From contig OY752141.1 in NCBI GenBank assembly GCA_963573315.1, forward strand, positions 3,968,001 through 4,032,000: DNA of 64,000 nucleotides. Direction: 5' to 3'. Source of the stretch: Entomortierella parvispora (lineage: Eukaryota > Mortierellomycota > Mortierellomycetes > Mortierellales > Mortierellaceae). The translations under genes and the position numbers were made by a program. This document shows, in pieces, positions 1 through 11,197 of the stretch (its first letter is position 1; every line of letters starts with the position of its first letter). The notes beneath the pieces were generated by a model. That model made no database searches and was not told the origin of the DNA. It saw only the letters and a list, made by a program, of their open reading frames with translations.

Positions 1-1191
1 ATAAATCGTCATCAAATGGGTATTGACCAACCAACCTGAACCACAATTGAGCATGTCAGTTTCACAAGAACAAGGTATATGAAAAATATCCTCTATTAGT
101 ATACACTTACATGCGGAAGAGCACAACTCCAATAGACCAAATATCTGACAGCGACGAGGAGAGTAAGAGTCGGTTTGTTATCACATTCATGTCATGCATG
201 AATTGTAAACAAACAGATTCATCGTGTCCTACCAACATGAAAGGTGTATCCGTTCGATTCTTCGCCTGCATCAATCTCTGGTGCCATGTAGGATAGCGTT
301 CCGCAGAGAGATGTCAAAATTTCGGGGCCGGTCGCACGCCGTGCTAGACCTAAAAAGCACGTTGAACGACTGGGTACGTTAAAAGTCTTTTTTCTTCCTT
401 GTCCTTGCCGATGAGAGTTTTGTAAGCAAAATGACTTACCAAAGTCAATCATCATGATTTTGAGATTCTCATCAATCATTATATTCTGAAAAAAGGGCAG
501 TAGAAGGTCAGCCCACAATCCGTCTCTTACAAAAGGCCCTTTCTCAGTTTCTGTATACTCGCGCTCTTTTACCTCCGATTTGATATCGCGATGAATGATT
601 CCATGACTGTGCAAGTACTCCACTGCACTACAGATTTGCCGAAAGATGAGTCTGGAGTCGCGCTCTGTCACGTAGTTGTTGTTGTCCCGGTAATATTCAA
701 CAAGCGTTGTTCCTGGGGCGAGTTCCGTAACGATATAAATGCGGTCAGCGGTAAGGAAACGGTCTACATAGGCGATGATGTTCTCCTGAAGGAAAGAACA
801 AGAGCGGAAGAAAAAGAGTAGTGTGAGAAGCAGACATAACCGTTGCAAGGGGCTCTTTTCTCAAAAAAAAAAAAAAAAACCCCCCATTGGAACGTACATG
901 CTGCATCAGGCTCAGAATCTCAATCTCTTTGTTGATGTTGTCGCGTTCTTCGTCACTGAATGACCGCCTGCGAAGATTGATGACCTTGCAGGCTCTGACG
1001 ACATCGGTGGTAGTGTCCCTGGCTTTGAAGACCTCTGCATAGTTGCCGCTAGCCAAGGGTAGGTCTTCTAGCTCGTATGTGCCTTGAGCACCAATGACAA
1101 ACTTTTTCTTCTCGACGGGCTTGACGATGGTAGCCTTGCGAGGGGGTTTAAAGTTGCCATTGGCATCAGTCCTGCGAGGGTCCCTGTCCAT
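1..1191 (-). CDS. Ser/Thr protein kinase, 3'-truncated by the window edge
   Basis: Protein kinase; phosphorylates proteins on Ser/Thr, substrates unknown. Exons read on the minus strand are 1191-898, 785-573, 485-440, 349-233, 144-111 and 35-1, all with GT-AG introns and in phase. Visible motifs in order are the ATP-binding lysine (ACKVI), the catalytic loop HRDIKSEN, the metal-binding DFGLARR, the activation-segment end YMAPEI and subdomain IX (DIWSIGVVLFRM). The C-lobe continues past position 1. The local pattern is CAMK-like (compare Snf1/Chk2-type kinases), but the subfamily cannot be fixed without the C-terminus. An in-frame Met at 1242 would add a short hydrophobic stretch, so the Met at 1191 was preferred. 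The gene is divergent from the membrane-protein gene at 1709. Confidence 0.85.
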
Positions 1192-1708
1192 GACTACTGG
1201 GATGGCGACAGCAATGGCAATGGCGAAGGCGATGCAATGCAATAGGCGTGGTCCTCAATGAGAAAGTCGAAGAATAAAAAGGAAGGAAAGAAAGAAGCAA
1301 GCAAGGAAGGCACAGCACAAAAGGAAAGAACGAAACGTGTGTATCCGACAGCGGTCCCTCCTGATTGGCTGCAGACATCCTTCTCAAATCTCTCTGTCTG
1401 CAGTGTATAAATGCATGGAGCCAAGGGGTGGGGAGACGCGCTTCATTCTTTCCTTCCCTCTCACCGCAGACGTGAATCTGTTCGAATCCTTCGGCTCGGT
1501 CTACTGTATCCTCAACCCTCTTTTTGGTCAGATCGTGCTGGGGCCAGGTCTTGGAACAGGAGTGTCTCTCCGATGTCTCGCTGATGTCTCTATTTTTTTT
1601 TGTTTCTGTACATCTTCTGGAGATCGTCCTCCTATTCTCACTCCCTACCCTTCCCCGCACCCTTCCAAGCACACCGCGCATCACATACTACCTCCACTCG
1701 CAAAAAGC
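1192..1708. other. Intergenic, divergent promoter region
   Basis: This 517-bp gap separates two divergently transcribed genes. It holds pyrimidine-rich stretches and a TATA-like TATAAATG near 1404. I see no credible gene in it; open frames here overlap on both strands and lack recognisable protein sequence. Confidence 0.5.
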
Positions 1709-2641
1709 ATGGGTGGCATGTTCGAAAAATTCTTTGGTTGCATCGATCCTGCAACCTTTGCACCTATCCTCTCTGGCTTTTATTTCATTGTCGGACTCGT
1801 TTTCATGATTCTGTGCTTTGGTCGCTGTAGGTGACCTCCTCCCCTTTTCTTTCCTGCCAACAAGAACCACGTTGGAGCTACCTTTGACGCCATAACCGAA
1901 TCCATGGAGAGCAATTGAGATGAAAGACTTCTACTTCCCTCAGTCGTGTCTCGATAATGACTATTCGGAAATGGAGGACAAATGAAAAATGACACTCTTT
2001 CTTTTACCCACTCTTTGCTCTTCTCCTCAACGGATGATCATGCACAATAGGGATCATGCCCCAAGCAGAAACAGATCTCGCTATTCCATGGGCGATTATC
2101 TGCCTCTTGTTAATGATCACCGGGGCGTACGGATTGTGGGCTAGCACAAAGGTAAGCGAGCTATGGAGTGCCATGGACATTTTTCAACCACTCTGTCTGC
2201 TATCAATGCCTCCTTTCTCATACAATATATTCTACTGCTCAACCGTAGGCAAACACTTGGCACCATCGTCAGTTTGTCTCGGCCTGCTGGGGATTCTTGC
2301 TCATGTTCCTTTGCTGGTCAATTGTCTACATTGCTGTAGAAGATAATCACGTCGACAAAGTCAACACTGGTTGTCAACTGCGGAACCCCACGTGGGGCCT
2401 GAAGAAGTGTGATACTCGTCGCAAAACTGCATCCTTGGTCGCTATCATCATGGTGATCATTGGCATGACGGTTGGAATATACTTTACCTTGGTTTTGAAC
2501 AACTGGGTAAGCAAGATCGAGTGGCAAGAGCATCTGGAGAACGAGCGTAAGTTGGAGGAGTGGCGGAGCGGGAAAGGCGAGAACCCTCATATCAAAGATC
2601 AGTTTGAGATTGAAGGACGTGAGAGTACCGAGGTGGTCTGA
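1709..2641 (+). CDS. Small four-helix integral membrane protein (tetraspan-like)
   Basis: Exons 1709-1826, 2051-2151 and 2249-2641 encode 203 residues. Four hydrophobic segments can be seen: residues about 13-36, just after the first splice junction (LAIPWAIICLLLMITGAYG), a third in the third exon (FLLMFLCWSIVYIAV) and a fourth (SLVAIIMVIIGMTVGIYF). A charged, Glu/Lys-rich tail follows, so both termini probably face the cytosol. The loop between helices 3 and 4 contains two cysteines (GCQLRNP, KKCDTR). The layout resembles tetraspanin/MARVEL-type proteins, but I recognise no diagnostic motif such as CCG, so no function is assigned. The donor of exon 1 is GTAGGT, which keeps the frame; reading to the nearby GTGACC would not. 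Confidence 0.75.
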
Positions 2642-2891
2642 AGGAAGGGGGAGAAGTATCTTCACCCGCTTTGCTTCTATATTCTCTGTTGTATTATTCT
2701 AATGCCCCTCTACATAAATACCGCTATTCACTCCTCTCGTCCTCTCAGACGTCCATGATGCATGTGTGTGTTCGTCAAACGCAACAGGTCGCGAAAGACA
2801 GTCACGCTACCAACTCCAAAGAAACAAAAAAAAAAAAAAAGAGAACCTCTGCTCCGTTTCTCGTTGTTTGTTCATTCACTCAACATCCACC

Positions 2892-4939
2892 ATGGCAGAA
2901 TTCGACAAGGTCAATGCATCATTCCTCAGCTGGCTCGAGGCTAATGGTGCCACTGTCTCTAGCTCCATCTCTCTGCAGGACTACTCGACCGAAGGCGCTG
3001 GACGTGGCGTTGTCGCTACCGCAGATATCGCTGTAAAAGAGCCTTCTCCTGAGCAAGCAAACCTCCATCCATACCCCATAGTCGACTTCCAAGCCTATCG
3101 TTGACCCTGACCTCATCAACTTCACATTCTATAGAAAGACCAAGAGCTGTTCTCGATCCCCCGTGCCTTGCTTCTGTCTCCTCTCACCTCGGATCTGTCT
3201 CAGAAGATTGACTTGACCGATCTGGAAGGCTGGAACCCACTGCTTCTATGCATGATCTACGAGCATTGTCGTGGATCGGTCTCTCTCTGGAGCCACTACT
3301 TTGGTATTAACAACACAAGCATCTTTGACTCATTTTATGACTCTTGCAGGAATCCGATCATCCCTTTAATCTAATGCCCGCCCTCCCTTTTCTATAGATA
3401 TCTTGCCAACAATTTTTTCTACGCCAATGTTTTGGACACAGGAAGAATTAAAGGAGCTTGCTGGCACAGGCGTCGTGGACAAGATTGGACGTGAAGATGC
3501 AGAGGAGGCTTTCAAGGAAAAGTTGTGGCCCCTCATTGAAGGTCATCCTGAGCTGTTCCCTATCCAGGACAAGGACCAGTCTGCGTTTATGAACATTTTC
3601 CATCGCATGGGATCACTTGTGATGGCTTACGCGTTCCATGATTCCATTCCAGGAAAGGATGAGGATGAGGATATGGACGTGGATGATGAAGACGAGGAAG
3701 AGGAGGAGAAGGTGAACGTGTCTATGGTTCCTATGGCCGACATGCTCAATCACAAGACTGGATTTAACAACGTAAGGCGACTCCCCTAAATCAGAGTTTT
3801 CTGTTTGGATTTCTTTCTGACCTTTGAGCCCCAAGCATGTATACTGACGCTTGGTGTCGCCGCTCGTCTCGCAGGCAAGACTCTTTCATGAAAAGGACTG
3901 CTTAAGGATGGTGTCAATCAAGGCCATCAAAACTGGAGAACAAATCGTAAGTGATCCTTTGGACTCACTGGACTCTTTCAGTGATGATATCTGTAAGAAG
4001 AGCAATTGCTAACGCTATTCATGTTCCATTGGTATAGTACAACACCTATGGCGACCTTTGCAACGCCGGTAAGTGCTTGTTGTGGACTGGCGAGCAACAT
4101 GACAGTCCCTGGCACAAAGAGCAGGAATTGACCATATGCCCTTTCTACTTTCCTAGATTTGCTCAGAAAATATGGATTCGTTGATGTACCAAACCCCTTC
4201 AACATTGCAGAGATCAGTGGCGAGTCCTTGGTGGCCAAGTGCGTCAACGAGAACGATGAAGGAAAGGATCAGAAGGTCGAATTTTTGCTCGAGCAAGATG
4301 CCCTTGAAGAGTAAGTGTCTGTTCGTTGCTCTGACCCTGAAGTGCTGGATGAGGACAGATACTGATAGTGATCGCTGGGTCCGTTTTCCATTAGCTATTT
4401 CATTCTGGAGGCCGATGGCGAGATCCCAGAGGAGATTGTCGGCTGTGCCAAGATTTTGATGATGCCCAACGAGGAATTCAAGTCTACAGTTCTGGAGGGC
4501 AAGAAGATTCCAAGCACAAAGCTGACGACGGAGGTGCAAAAGGTTCTTCGTGAGATTTTAGAGGCCAAGTTGGCAGAATACCCTTCATCTCCCAAGGTAA
4601 ATCGAGGGGTTCTAGATTCTTTGAGTGTTGAAGTTGCTGGCATCAGCACTTTGTTTAATGAGCCGTGTGTATTTCTTTTTTATTCATTGTCGTCTTCTCC
4701 CTCTTCCTCAGGACGACAAGCAACTTTTGAAGCAGGCAGCCGCGACGGAAGAGACACGGCGCAAACACAATGCGGCGGTGGTCAGGAGTGGCGAGCGCGA
4801 GATTGTTCAAAGTGTGCTGGACAAGGTCAAGAAATGGCGGCCCCCAGTGCCAGTTGCAGCCAGCAATGGGGGCAAGCAGAAGGGGGGGGCGAAGGGCACA
4901 CCTCCCAACAAGGGCAAGAAGCCATACCAAAAAAAATAG
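2892..4939 (+). CDS. SET-domain lysine methyltransferase, SETD6/Rubisco-LSMT-like
   Basis: Predicted S-adenosylmethionine-dependent protein lysine methyltransferase of the SETD6/RKM class. Eight exons (2892-3032, 3135-3303, 3398-3771, 3875-3946, 4038-4068, 4157-4310, 4395-4596, 4712-4939) give 456 residues, close to the size of human SETD6. The start has a good context (CACCATGG). The split SET domain begins with GRGVVATADIAKDQELFSIP, is interrupted by the usual helical insert, and resumes with MVPMADMLNH and the SAM/substrate-site signature QIYNTYGDLCNADLLRKYGF. A Rubisco-LSMT substrate-binding-type region follows. An acidic run (about residues 190-205) sits in the insert, and the C-terminus is Lys/Gly-rich. 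Targets in fungi of this class are ribosomal proteins or elongation factors; which one applies here is unknown. Confidence 0.88.
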
Positions 4940-5341
4940 ACATAATTTTCAGGCAGATCAAGAAATACAAATTGGTGGCGTCCCCCTTTTTTTCGTGTCC
5001 CACCCCATTTCCGTGTCCCACTCTTGCTCTCCGCGGTCATCTCCATTCGTTCGTTGCCATCCATCCATCCATCCATCTATCCATCCTTCCATCCTTCCAT
5101 CCTTCCAATTCTTTTTCGTTTTCGAATCTCTTCTCCACTACCGTCCCATCACTTTCTCCTCAAGACGAAAAAGGTACATTGCTGTCATGGGTTACCCCCG
5201 ACAGCTGCTTTCAACGTCTAATTTCGCGTTCCTGACGAAATGATCCCCTCCTTTTTCTGCTTCCATGCACCAGCTAGAAATCATTTGCAATCATCAGACT
5301 GGACTCTCTTTGAACGACCCCTTTCTCTTTAAATATCCACC
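4940..5341. other. Intergenic with CCAT tetranucleotide repeat
   Basis: Gap of 402 bp between two same-strand genes. It holds an imperfect CCAT/CCTT microsatellite at about 5058-5108 and a pyrimidine-rich stretch before the next start codon. No gene is seen here. Confidence 0.6.
5058..5108. repeat. Imperfect (CCAT)n/(CCTT)n microsatellite
   Basis: Around a dozen tandem units of CCAT drifting into CTTC-type variants, in the 5' region of the Mediator gene. Confidence 0.9.
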
Positions 5342-8333
5342 ATGGATTCCTGGACATCGATCGATGCTTCCATCGCCACCGCACCCGGGGCCGAGGCACT
5401 TTGCCCTCCAGATATTATGTATCTCACATTCTGCATGGTAATAAGAGACTATGCCCGATCACGGAGCAAAACAAAACGAAGCGAGGCGATCAAAGCTCAG
5501 AATTACTGACATAGATATCACAACAACTATCCGATCCTCTTAGGCTCGTATTCGACCTGTAATACCGGATGCACTCATTGTTCAAAGACTTAAAGATATG
5601 CAGCAGATAAAGAGCTTGGAGATGGATGCCGTCCTTTTACAGTTCTGGCTGGCAGGACTCACTGGTCTTGCGGAGGCATGCACCTTGGACCAACGTGCGA
5701 TCTGGAAGAGCGTCGTTCTTGTCAAAGTAATATACTCTTCTGAGAACCGGATTAGTCATGTACAAACATGTCGCTCATCAGGACTCGCGTACTTCGTTTT
5801 GTTTTTGAGTAGATCCCAAGTATCGCTGTTCAGCTATATTTTGCGACGGAGGAGGTAAGGAAGTCAGCCGATACAATGAACTTCATTCATAAATTTTAAA
5901 GGTTTTTTCAGATCGTCTAATAATATGGGCTGCTAACTATGCCTCTCAGATCTGTACTGTAGTCGAGTCATCTCTAAGGCAGCTCTCGTTTTATCGCGGA
6001 ATCCTGAACGAGTGCGACGAAAATATCGCTGAAGATCACTCGGGCGAAAAGGTGGATGTACTTCAGTCCATCGTTATTGGGTGTGCAAACCAAGGAATCG
6101 TCCGAAAGGATCAACTGGATATACTCAATGGACTTTCCTTACCTCGGGAAACTTTGAATGAGTTGCAGTACTTGGAATATCCTACGATGGAGGGTATTGA
6201 AGAGCTTTGCAGCAGGATACTGAGCGATTTTGAGAACCAGGAAGCCTTAGTGGACCGCATTATCAAGGTATTCACAGATGGACACACCAGTCAACATTTA
6301 TTGAAAAGGCATTCGATACTCATTCAGATTTACGGAGACTAGGTGTGCAATGAGGCAGGGTCCAAGAGCGACGTTCCTACTCTTTCTAAAGTGTGCCAAA
6401 TGCTGGACGACAATCCCCTGGTACTGGACACGATTCACCTTCTTCGCTCGCCATCTGCTCTCTTGATACCTCTGGAAAGCTTTGTGAACAGCCTGCAACA
6501 ATATGAGGACGACGACATCGAGACCTGCAACGCGAAATTGGAAGGACTCGGTATCGTGTTGATCTTGATCATGACCATTGTTCGACGCTACGAGCTTGCG
6601 GGATGCTTGGATCTGGTTCTTTCAGAGAAGCAAGGATTTTGTTGTCAGTGGCTGCATCGAACATCTGCTACTATCCCACCGACAGCCATTTCATCTATGA
6701 CTCCCGCCATGCAGAATCTGATGGGTCGCTGGATTACAGCGTTATTTGACAGTATGGGTATCTCGGACGATCTTATCCAGTGAGTGATTTTTAATGTCAT
6801 CACGCAATGGCTTTTACTTGAACTACAAGCACCTTGTCTAATCCAGGAGTTTTTTTGACCTACCACACAGAACATCGAAACCTCAGATGCTCCTAGAGAT
6901 TGCTCCATCTATATTCGAACAATCACTAGCTGCATGCCAGGCAGGAGTTCTTGACACATCAACCATGATCAGTGGTCTGGATTACTTTCTGCAGCCTTGT
7001 CTACTCTTTGTGCTTATTGGCGTGGTGCAATTCCTGTGTGAGGAAATAACGTTTTCGTCCACCTCGACATTGCCAGCATTAGGAGGTGGAGTTCCAGGAT
7101 CAAATCCACCCACTGTTTCTCCTGCTGGACATGTGGTCTCACCCTTGGCTTCAAGAGGAGGAGGATCTGGAGGCAAGTCTTCATCCAACTCTCACCACTC
7201 TGGAAAAAGCGCGGCGTCGCTTGGGATGCTCCAATCCAGTTTGAAATCACTTTTAGCCGGGGAGGCTTTTCCTCTCCGACTGTTAAGGCTGCTCAAGAAT
7301 GAGATTACAGCCGCGCTGGGCCATCCAGCTGTAGAGAACGACGATCAATTGGTCACAATTCAAAATCGTCTGCTGGAGGCCACCAATGGCTTTTACGGTA
7401 AGTTGGTGTGATCTGGACTAGCAAACTTGTTAGTAACGTGCGCACCTAACTTTGGATCTGAATAAATCTTTAATAGCATGGTCGACCTCGGAGCCGTATG
7501 ATGTCTCCAAGCTCGCGCTTCAGACCTCCAATGCATTCGAGTCCATCATCACAGGAGGCAGGACTTCGCTAGTAACCACACGGGAAAAGGGGTGGCCGGT
7601 ATTTGGCAAGACGTCATTTCACATCGACGTCGATCTCTTTCGAGCCACCCTTTGCTACTTGGGCCCTTCTCAGTTCCTGACGACGATATTGAAGCAAGTT
7701 CTCAGAGCAGGATTGACTGCCAATGGGTGGCGTGCTGGTATGATTGATATTTTTATTGCATGGCTCCCCTCTTTTCTGCACAATGCTTGATCGTTAACTA
7801 CTAATACTTTTGCTGTGCCTTAAATACTGAAAATAGCGGAGCTCGGAGCGGCGATCATGACAACACCTCTCCTTTGCAGTGGGAACGAGCACGCATCTCC
7901 ACAGAGCCTGCTCTGGGCACTTATTTATCATATTCTCTGGATCCCAGTTCCTGGACGGTTGGAGACATTTGCGCAAGGGAGGATGCTTGCAGTGTTTGTC
8001 GGGATTACACTGGATTACTTTCAAAGTGATACTTTTGTTCAGCTTCGCCAAAGCCAGGGTCTCGAAGGAGTTGGCAGTAAAGGGGATGGTAGTGCAGGCG
8101 GTGAGGGCCACCCACCCTCGAATGGAACTGTCTCTGACGGAGGTGTATCTTTCCAGAGGAGTGTTTCTCAAGTGCAAATGGAAAGAAACGCAGCTGTAGA
8201 GCCGTTCCGGGCGATACTGGAGCAGCAGCTCGAGCTTTTAGAGACTATCGCACACGATCGCCCAGGCTTCAAAGGTTTTGTTCAGGGCATGGGCCAGTAC
8301 AAAGAACGGCACTCTTGTCACCAAAAAATATAA
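5342..8333 (+). CDS. MED5: Mediator complex subunit 5
   Basis: Tail-module subunit of the Mediator co-activator complex (Nut1 in yeast), acting in the nucleus at RNA polymerase II promoters. Eight exons (5342-5437, 5544-5726, 5813-5854, 5950-6267, 6343-6779, 6847-7397, 7477-7737, 7837-8333) give 794 residues, shorter than the roughly 1000 of ascomycete Med5. Recognition rests on the conserved central block: LILIMTIVRRYELAG, then MGRWITALFDSMGISDDL, then IFEQSLAACQAGVLDT and a following LDYFLQPCLL helix. A Gly/Ser-rich linker lies around 7080-7200. The protein is otherwise all-helical with no enzyme motif. The start codon follows TATCCACC, a favourable fungal context. The family call is from memory of the motif; a profile search would settle it. 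Confidence 0.8.
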
Positions 8334-8656
8334 AGAATAAAAGACATCGCGTCTAGACGTTGCGTTAGTCCACGTTAGTTGTGGTTTGTAGGTGTTCTGG
8401 AGCTTCTTGAGAGAATGAACCTTAAATTTGTGACGTGTATGTGACTGCGTCACTTGAGCACTCTTTGGCGCAAAACTGCCCTTGCCCATTGCTTGATCGC
8501 GCCATTCTCCCTCTACCTCCCCATCTAGAATCAGCCCTTCCATACCCCACCCCCTCTCGTACGAAAGCCACGGAAGAAGAATAGCAAAAGACGAATAGAG
8601 AGAAAAAAAACTCGCCTTCCACTCTCATTATATAACCACCCACCCTTTTATTCATC
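8334..8656. promoter_or_regulatory. Intergenic: poly(A) signal for MED5 and promoter of the DUF3020 gene
   Basis: An AATAAA lies at 8336-8341, immediately after the MED5 stop. A TATATAA-like element is at about 8629-8635, only some 22 bp ahead of the next start codon. The 323-bp gap has no coding potential that I can support. Confidence 0.5.
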
Positions 8657-10075
8657 ATGAACTCGGAGGACGCTTCAATGAGTTCTTCGTCGTCTCCGGC
8701 ACCTGGCACCCTTCCATCTGATTCCCTGTCAGCTTCAGTCGTAGCAGACCTCAATGCAGCAGCAGCAGCAGTGGCGGCGGCAGCAGCTGAACAACATCAA
8801 CAACACCAACAACTCCTCCAATCGGTCGTGAGTGGCGAAAGTACTGCCGGCCCGGTCTCTGTTGGTGGTGGTGGTGGAGGAGGGACTCGCAAGAAGGGCC
8901 AAGGCAAGGATGCATTGAGCGAAGAGGCTAATGCATTGAAGATCCGGACGGAAAACAGAGAACGCAAGAAGAGATGGCGCGAACAGAATGAGGATCGAAG
9001 TAAGTGTTCTCTTTGATGCGTGCCTGTGGGCGAAGTTTTTGTGGGCTAGGCGGGCTGGTGGGACTGTTCCCGAAGGTGGGATTACAAGTCACAGGCGTGG
9101 ATGTCGCGCGGTGGGTGTATGTATCGTAGGATGGCTCTCTCTGTTACCCAAGAGAGGGTGAGAGTGAGAGAGATAGAGAAAACGAGGAGGATGAGCAAAG
9201 GGGGGGAGGGGGGATGAGCGTGGAATAGGAGAAGATACAATGGCCATTCTCCACCATCGCCCTCTCGTTGAGTCGTTTCCTCTCGAACCCTTTCCCTTGA
9301 CCTCATCATCGACTCTTTTTTTCTTTTTTTTTTAACCTTCCTCTCTCCCCCGTTCTTGTTTATTCTCGTAGACAAAGACAATGACTTGCGTTGCCGCGTG
9401 ACCAAAAGAGCCAACAAGTTGCACGGTGCTGCCGCCAGCGCAGTCAAGTCCGCCTGGATCGAAGAAGAATTTGAGAAACGTCGCCAGAAGCGTAAACAGA
9501 AGGAACGCAGACGGGATCCTAATGGCGCCGGAGATTCAGAAGAGCCAGAGGCAACGCCCCTGGCGGGCGCCGGTCGTGGTGGCCGACTCCTCTCAGGAAC
9601 CCATTCGCTAGAAGAGCAGCTGGCGTTGCAACAGTTGGAAGAACATCAACACAAGCAAGAACTATTACAGAACCCGCTCTTGAGCCAGTTCAAGGGTAGC
9701 CTTCAACACCATTCCCAACAACACACACACCACCAACATCATCACCATCCTACGACGCTGGATTTCGATCAGGAGGCCGTGAAGACAGCGCTGGCGCTGA
9801 ACGAGTTTGTGAAAAAGTCGGCCAACCATATCGACTTGGCACAATTGACCGGAGTCCTGACAGATCCGGATCTGACACGACAGCTCATGGAGATAGAAGC
9901 CCAGAACAGCCAACATGTACCGACCTCTGCCATCACGGCTTCTACCGCCATGGCCCTGAATGCCACAAAAACCCCTCCAGAGTTGGAACTCAAGAACCAG
10001 CACGCGATGGACCCCGATTACCCAATGGATGCAGTTTTGACCTTGATGCAGCTGAATGGAAGCTGGAAGGCGTAA
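8657..10075 (+). CDS. DUF3020-domain protein, putative nuclear regulator
   Basis: Exons 8657-8999 and 9372-10075 give 348 residues. The recognisable core spans the splice junction: ANALKIRTENRERKKRWREQ, then NEDRNKDNDLRCRVTKRAN. It matches the DUF3020 family, a fungal basic domain of unknown function. The core is followed by a second basic helix (EKRRQKRKQKERRRD). Flanking regions are low complexity: Ala and Gln/His runs before it, a Gly run, and a His-rich stretch at about 9712-9750. The high basic content and low-complexity flanks suggest a nuclear, possibly DNA-binding protein, but that is inference. The intron is 372 bp with a good GTAAGT donor, and splicing restores an Asn codon inside the conserved core. 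Confidence 0.8.
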
Positions 10076-11197
10076 AACCGAGAAAAGAAAAAAAAAAAGC
10101 AAAAAGAGAACCAAAGGATCCTGTCTTCTATTTCTTTCCTTCCTTGCTCCCTGCCAACCAACCCCCCCCCCCACTTTACAGCAAACCATTCCATTATCAT
10201 TCTCATAAAATAAACAAGAAATCAAAACATGGCCATTTTTTTCCCTTATTTATTATTTTTCAAAAAGAAACCTGAAACCCTTACCTTTTGCATTGTTGGT
10301 CCGTCGAAACATCATGTGCCGTTGCTCAACTCACACTGGTCAAGTAGCACGGCGGTGACATCATTATCAGGGAAGGGATTCGAACAATTACACATACACA
10401 TACACATACACATACTACACGAAACACGAAACACGAACCACCATGATAAACATGCCCAGACATTTAACTTTTTCTTTCATTGATACTTCACAGAATAAAA
10501 ATAACAAAACACACGACTGAACGACTGAAGCAGTATACGAAAAAAAAAAAAAAAGAAATACGGATTGAAAAAAAATATGAAAGAGATATGATAAAAGCAA
10601 AACGAGACGAACGTGTCTTTGCACACAATTGCCTTGCACACCATCATGTAGACTCTGACAGACACAGCCACAGACCGACCGGAAACCAGGACGCGCCCAA
10701 GAGACCCAGAAACCATTATCCTTGTTCCCAGAACCGCAAAATGGTCCTTCCACCAACTTGACATCTGACAATTCGTTTCCTTGGAAGGCTCCGTTCCTTG
10801 ACATTTCCACCGCCGCCCAAGCATCTCGTCTGCCCCGGCTATTACCTCCTCCTCCTCCTGCGCTCCTTGCCCACCAGCCAATGACATGAGACAGCTTTCG
10901 CAATAAAACCACTCTCGAGTTACTACTGATCACTAATGATCTGTGGACAAGCGACGAAAAAAAGACATCTCCCCTTTTTGTCACTCAGTATGCCCAACCC
11001 CCGGCAAAAAAACCACATCCACTCAAAACTAGTGTGATCTGACTGTCCATGATCCGCCGTCCTTGACCTTTGCTCCAATCTTCCATCCAGTGTCTTTCCA
11101 ATTTGCCTATTCCTTTTTTTTTTTTTTTTTTTTTTTTTCAGTTGCTCTTCGCCCTTCCCCATTTTGCTTAGGAAACCCCTCTCATTTCCCATTACCG
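10076..11197. other. Convergent intergenic region, no gene seen
   Basis: This 1.1-kb stretch lies between convergent genes. It holds a (CACATA)n run at 10390-10414, several A-runs and a T-run of about 26 at 11114-11140. The open frames in it are compositionally biased and have no recognisable domain. Confidence 0.6.

Noticed and set aside
1192-1242. Upstream in-frame Met giving the kinase a hydrophobic N-terminus
   Set aside because: The added residues resemble neither a signal peptide of a kinase nor the family; the Met at 1191 is the simpler start.
11042-11160. Long T-run as a retrotransposon poly(A) tail
   Set aside because: No reverse-transcriptase remnant or duplication next to it; T-runs are common in the intergenic DNA of this window.
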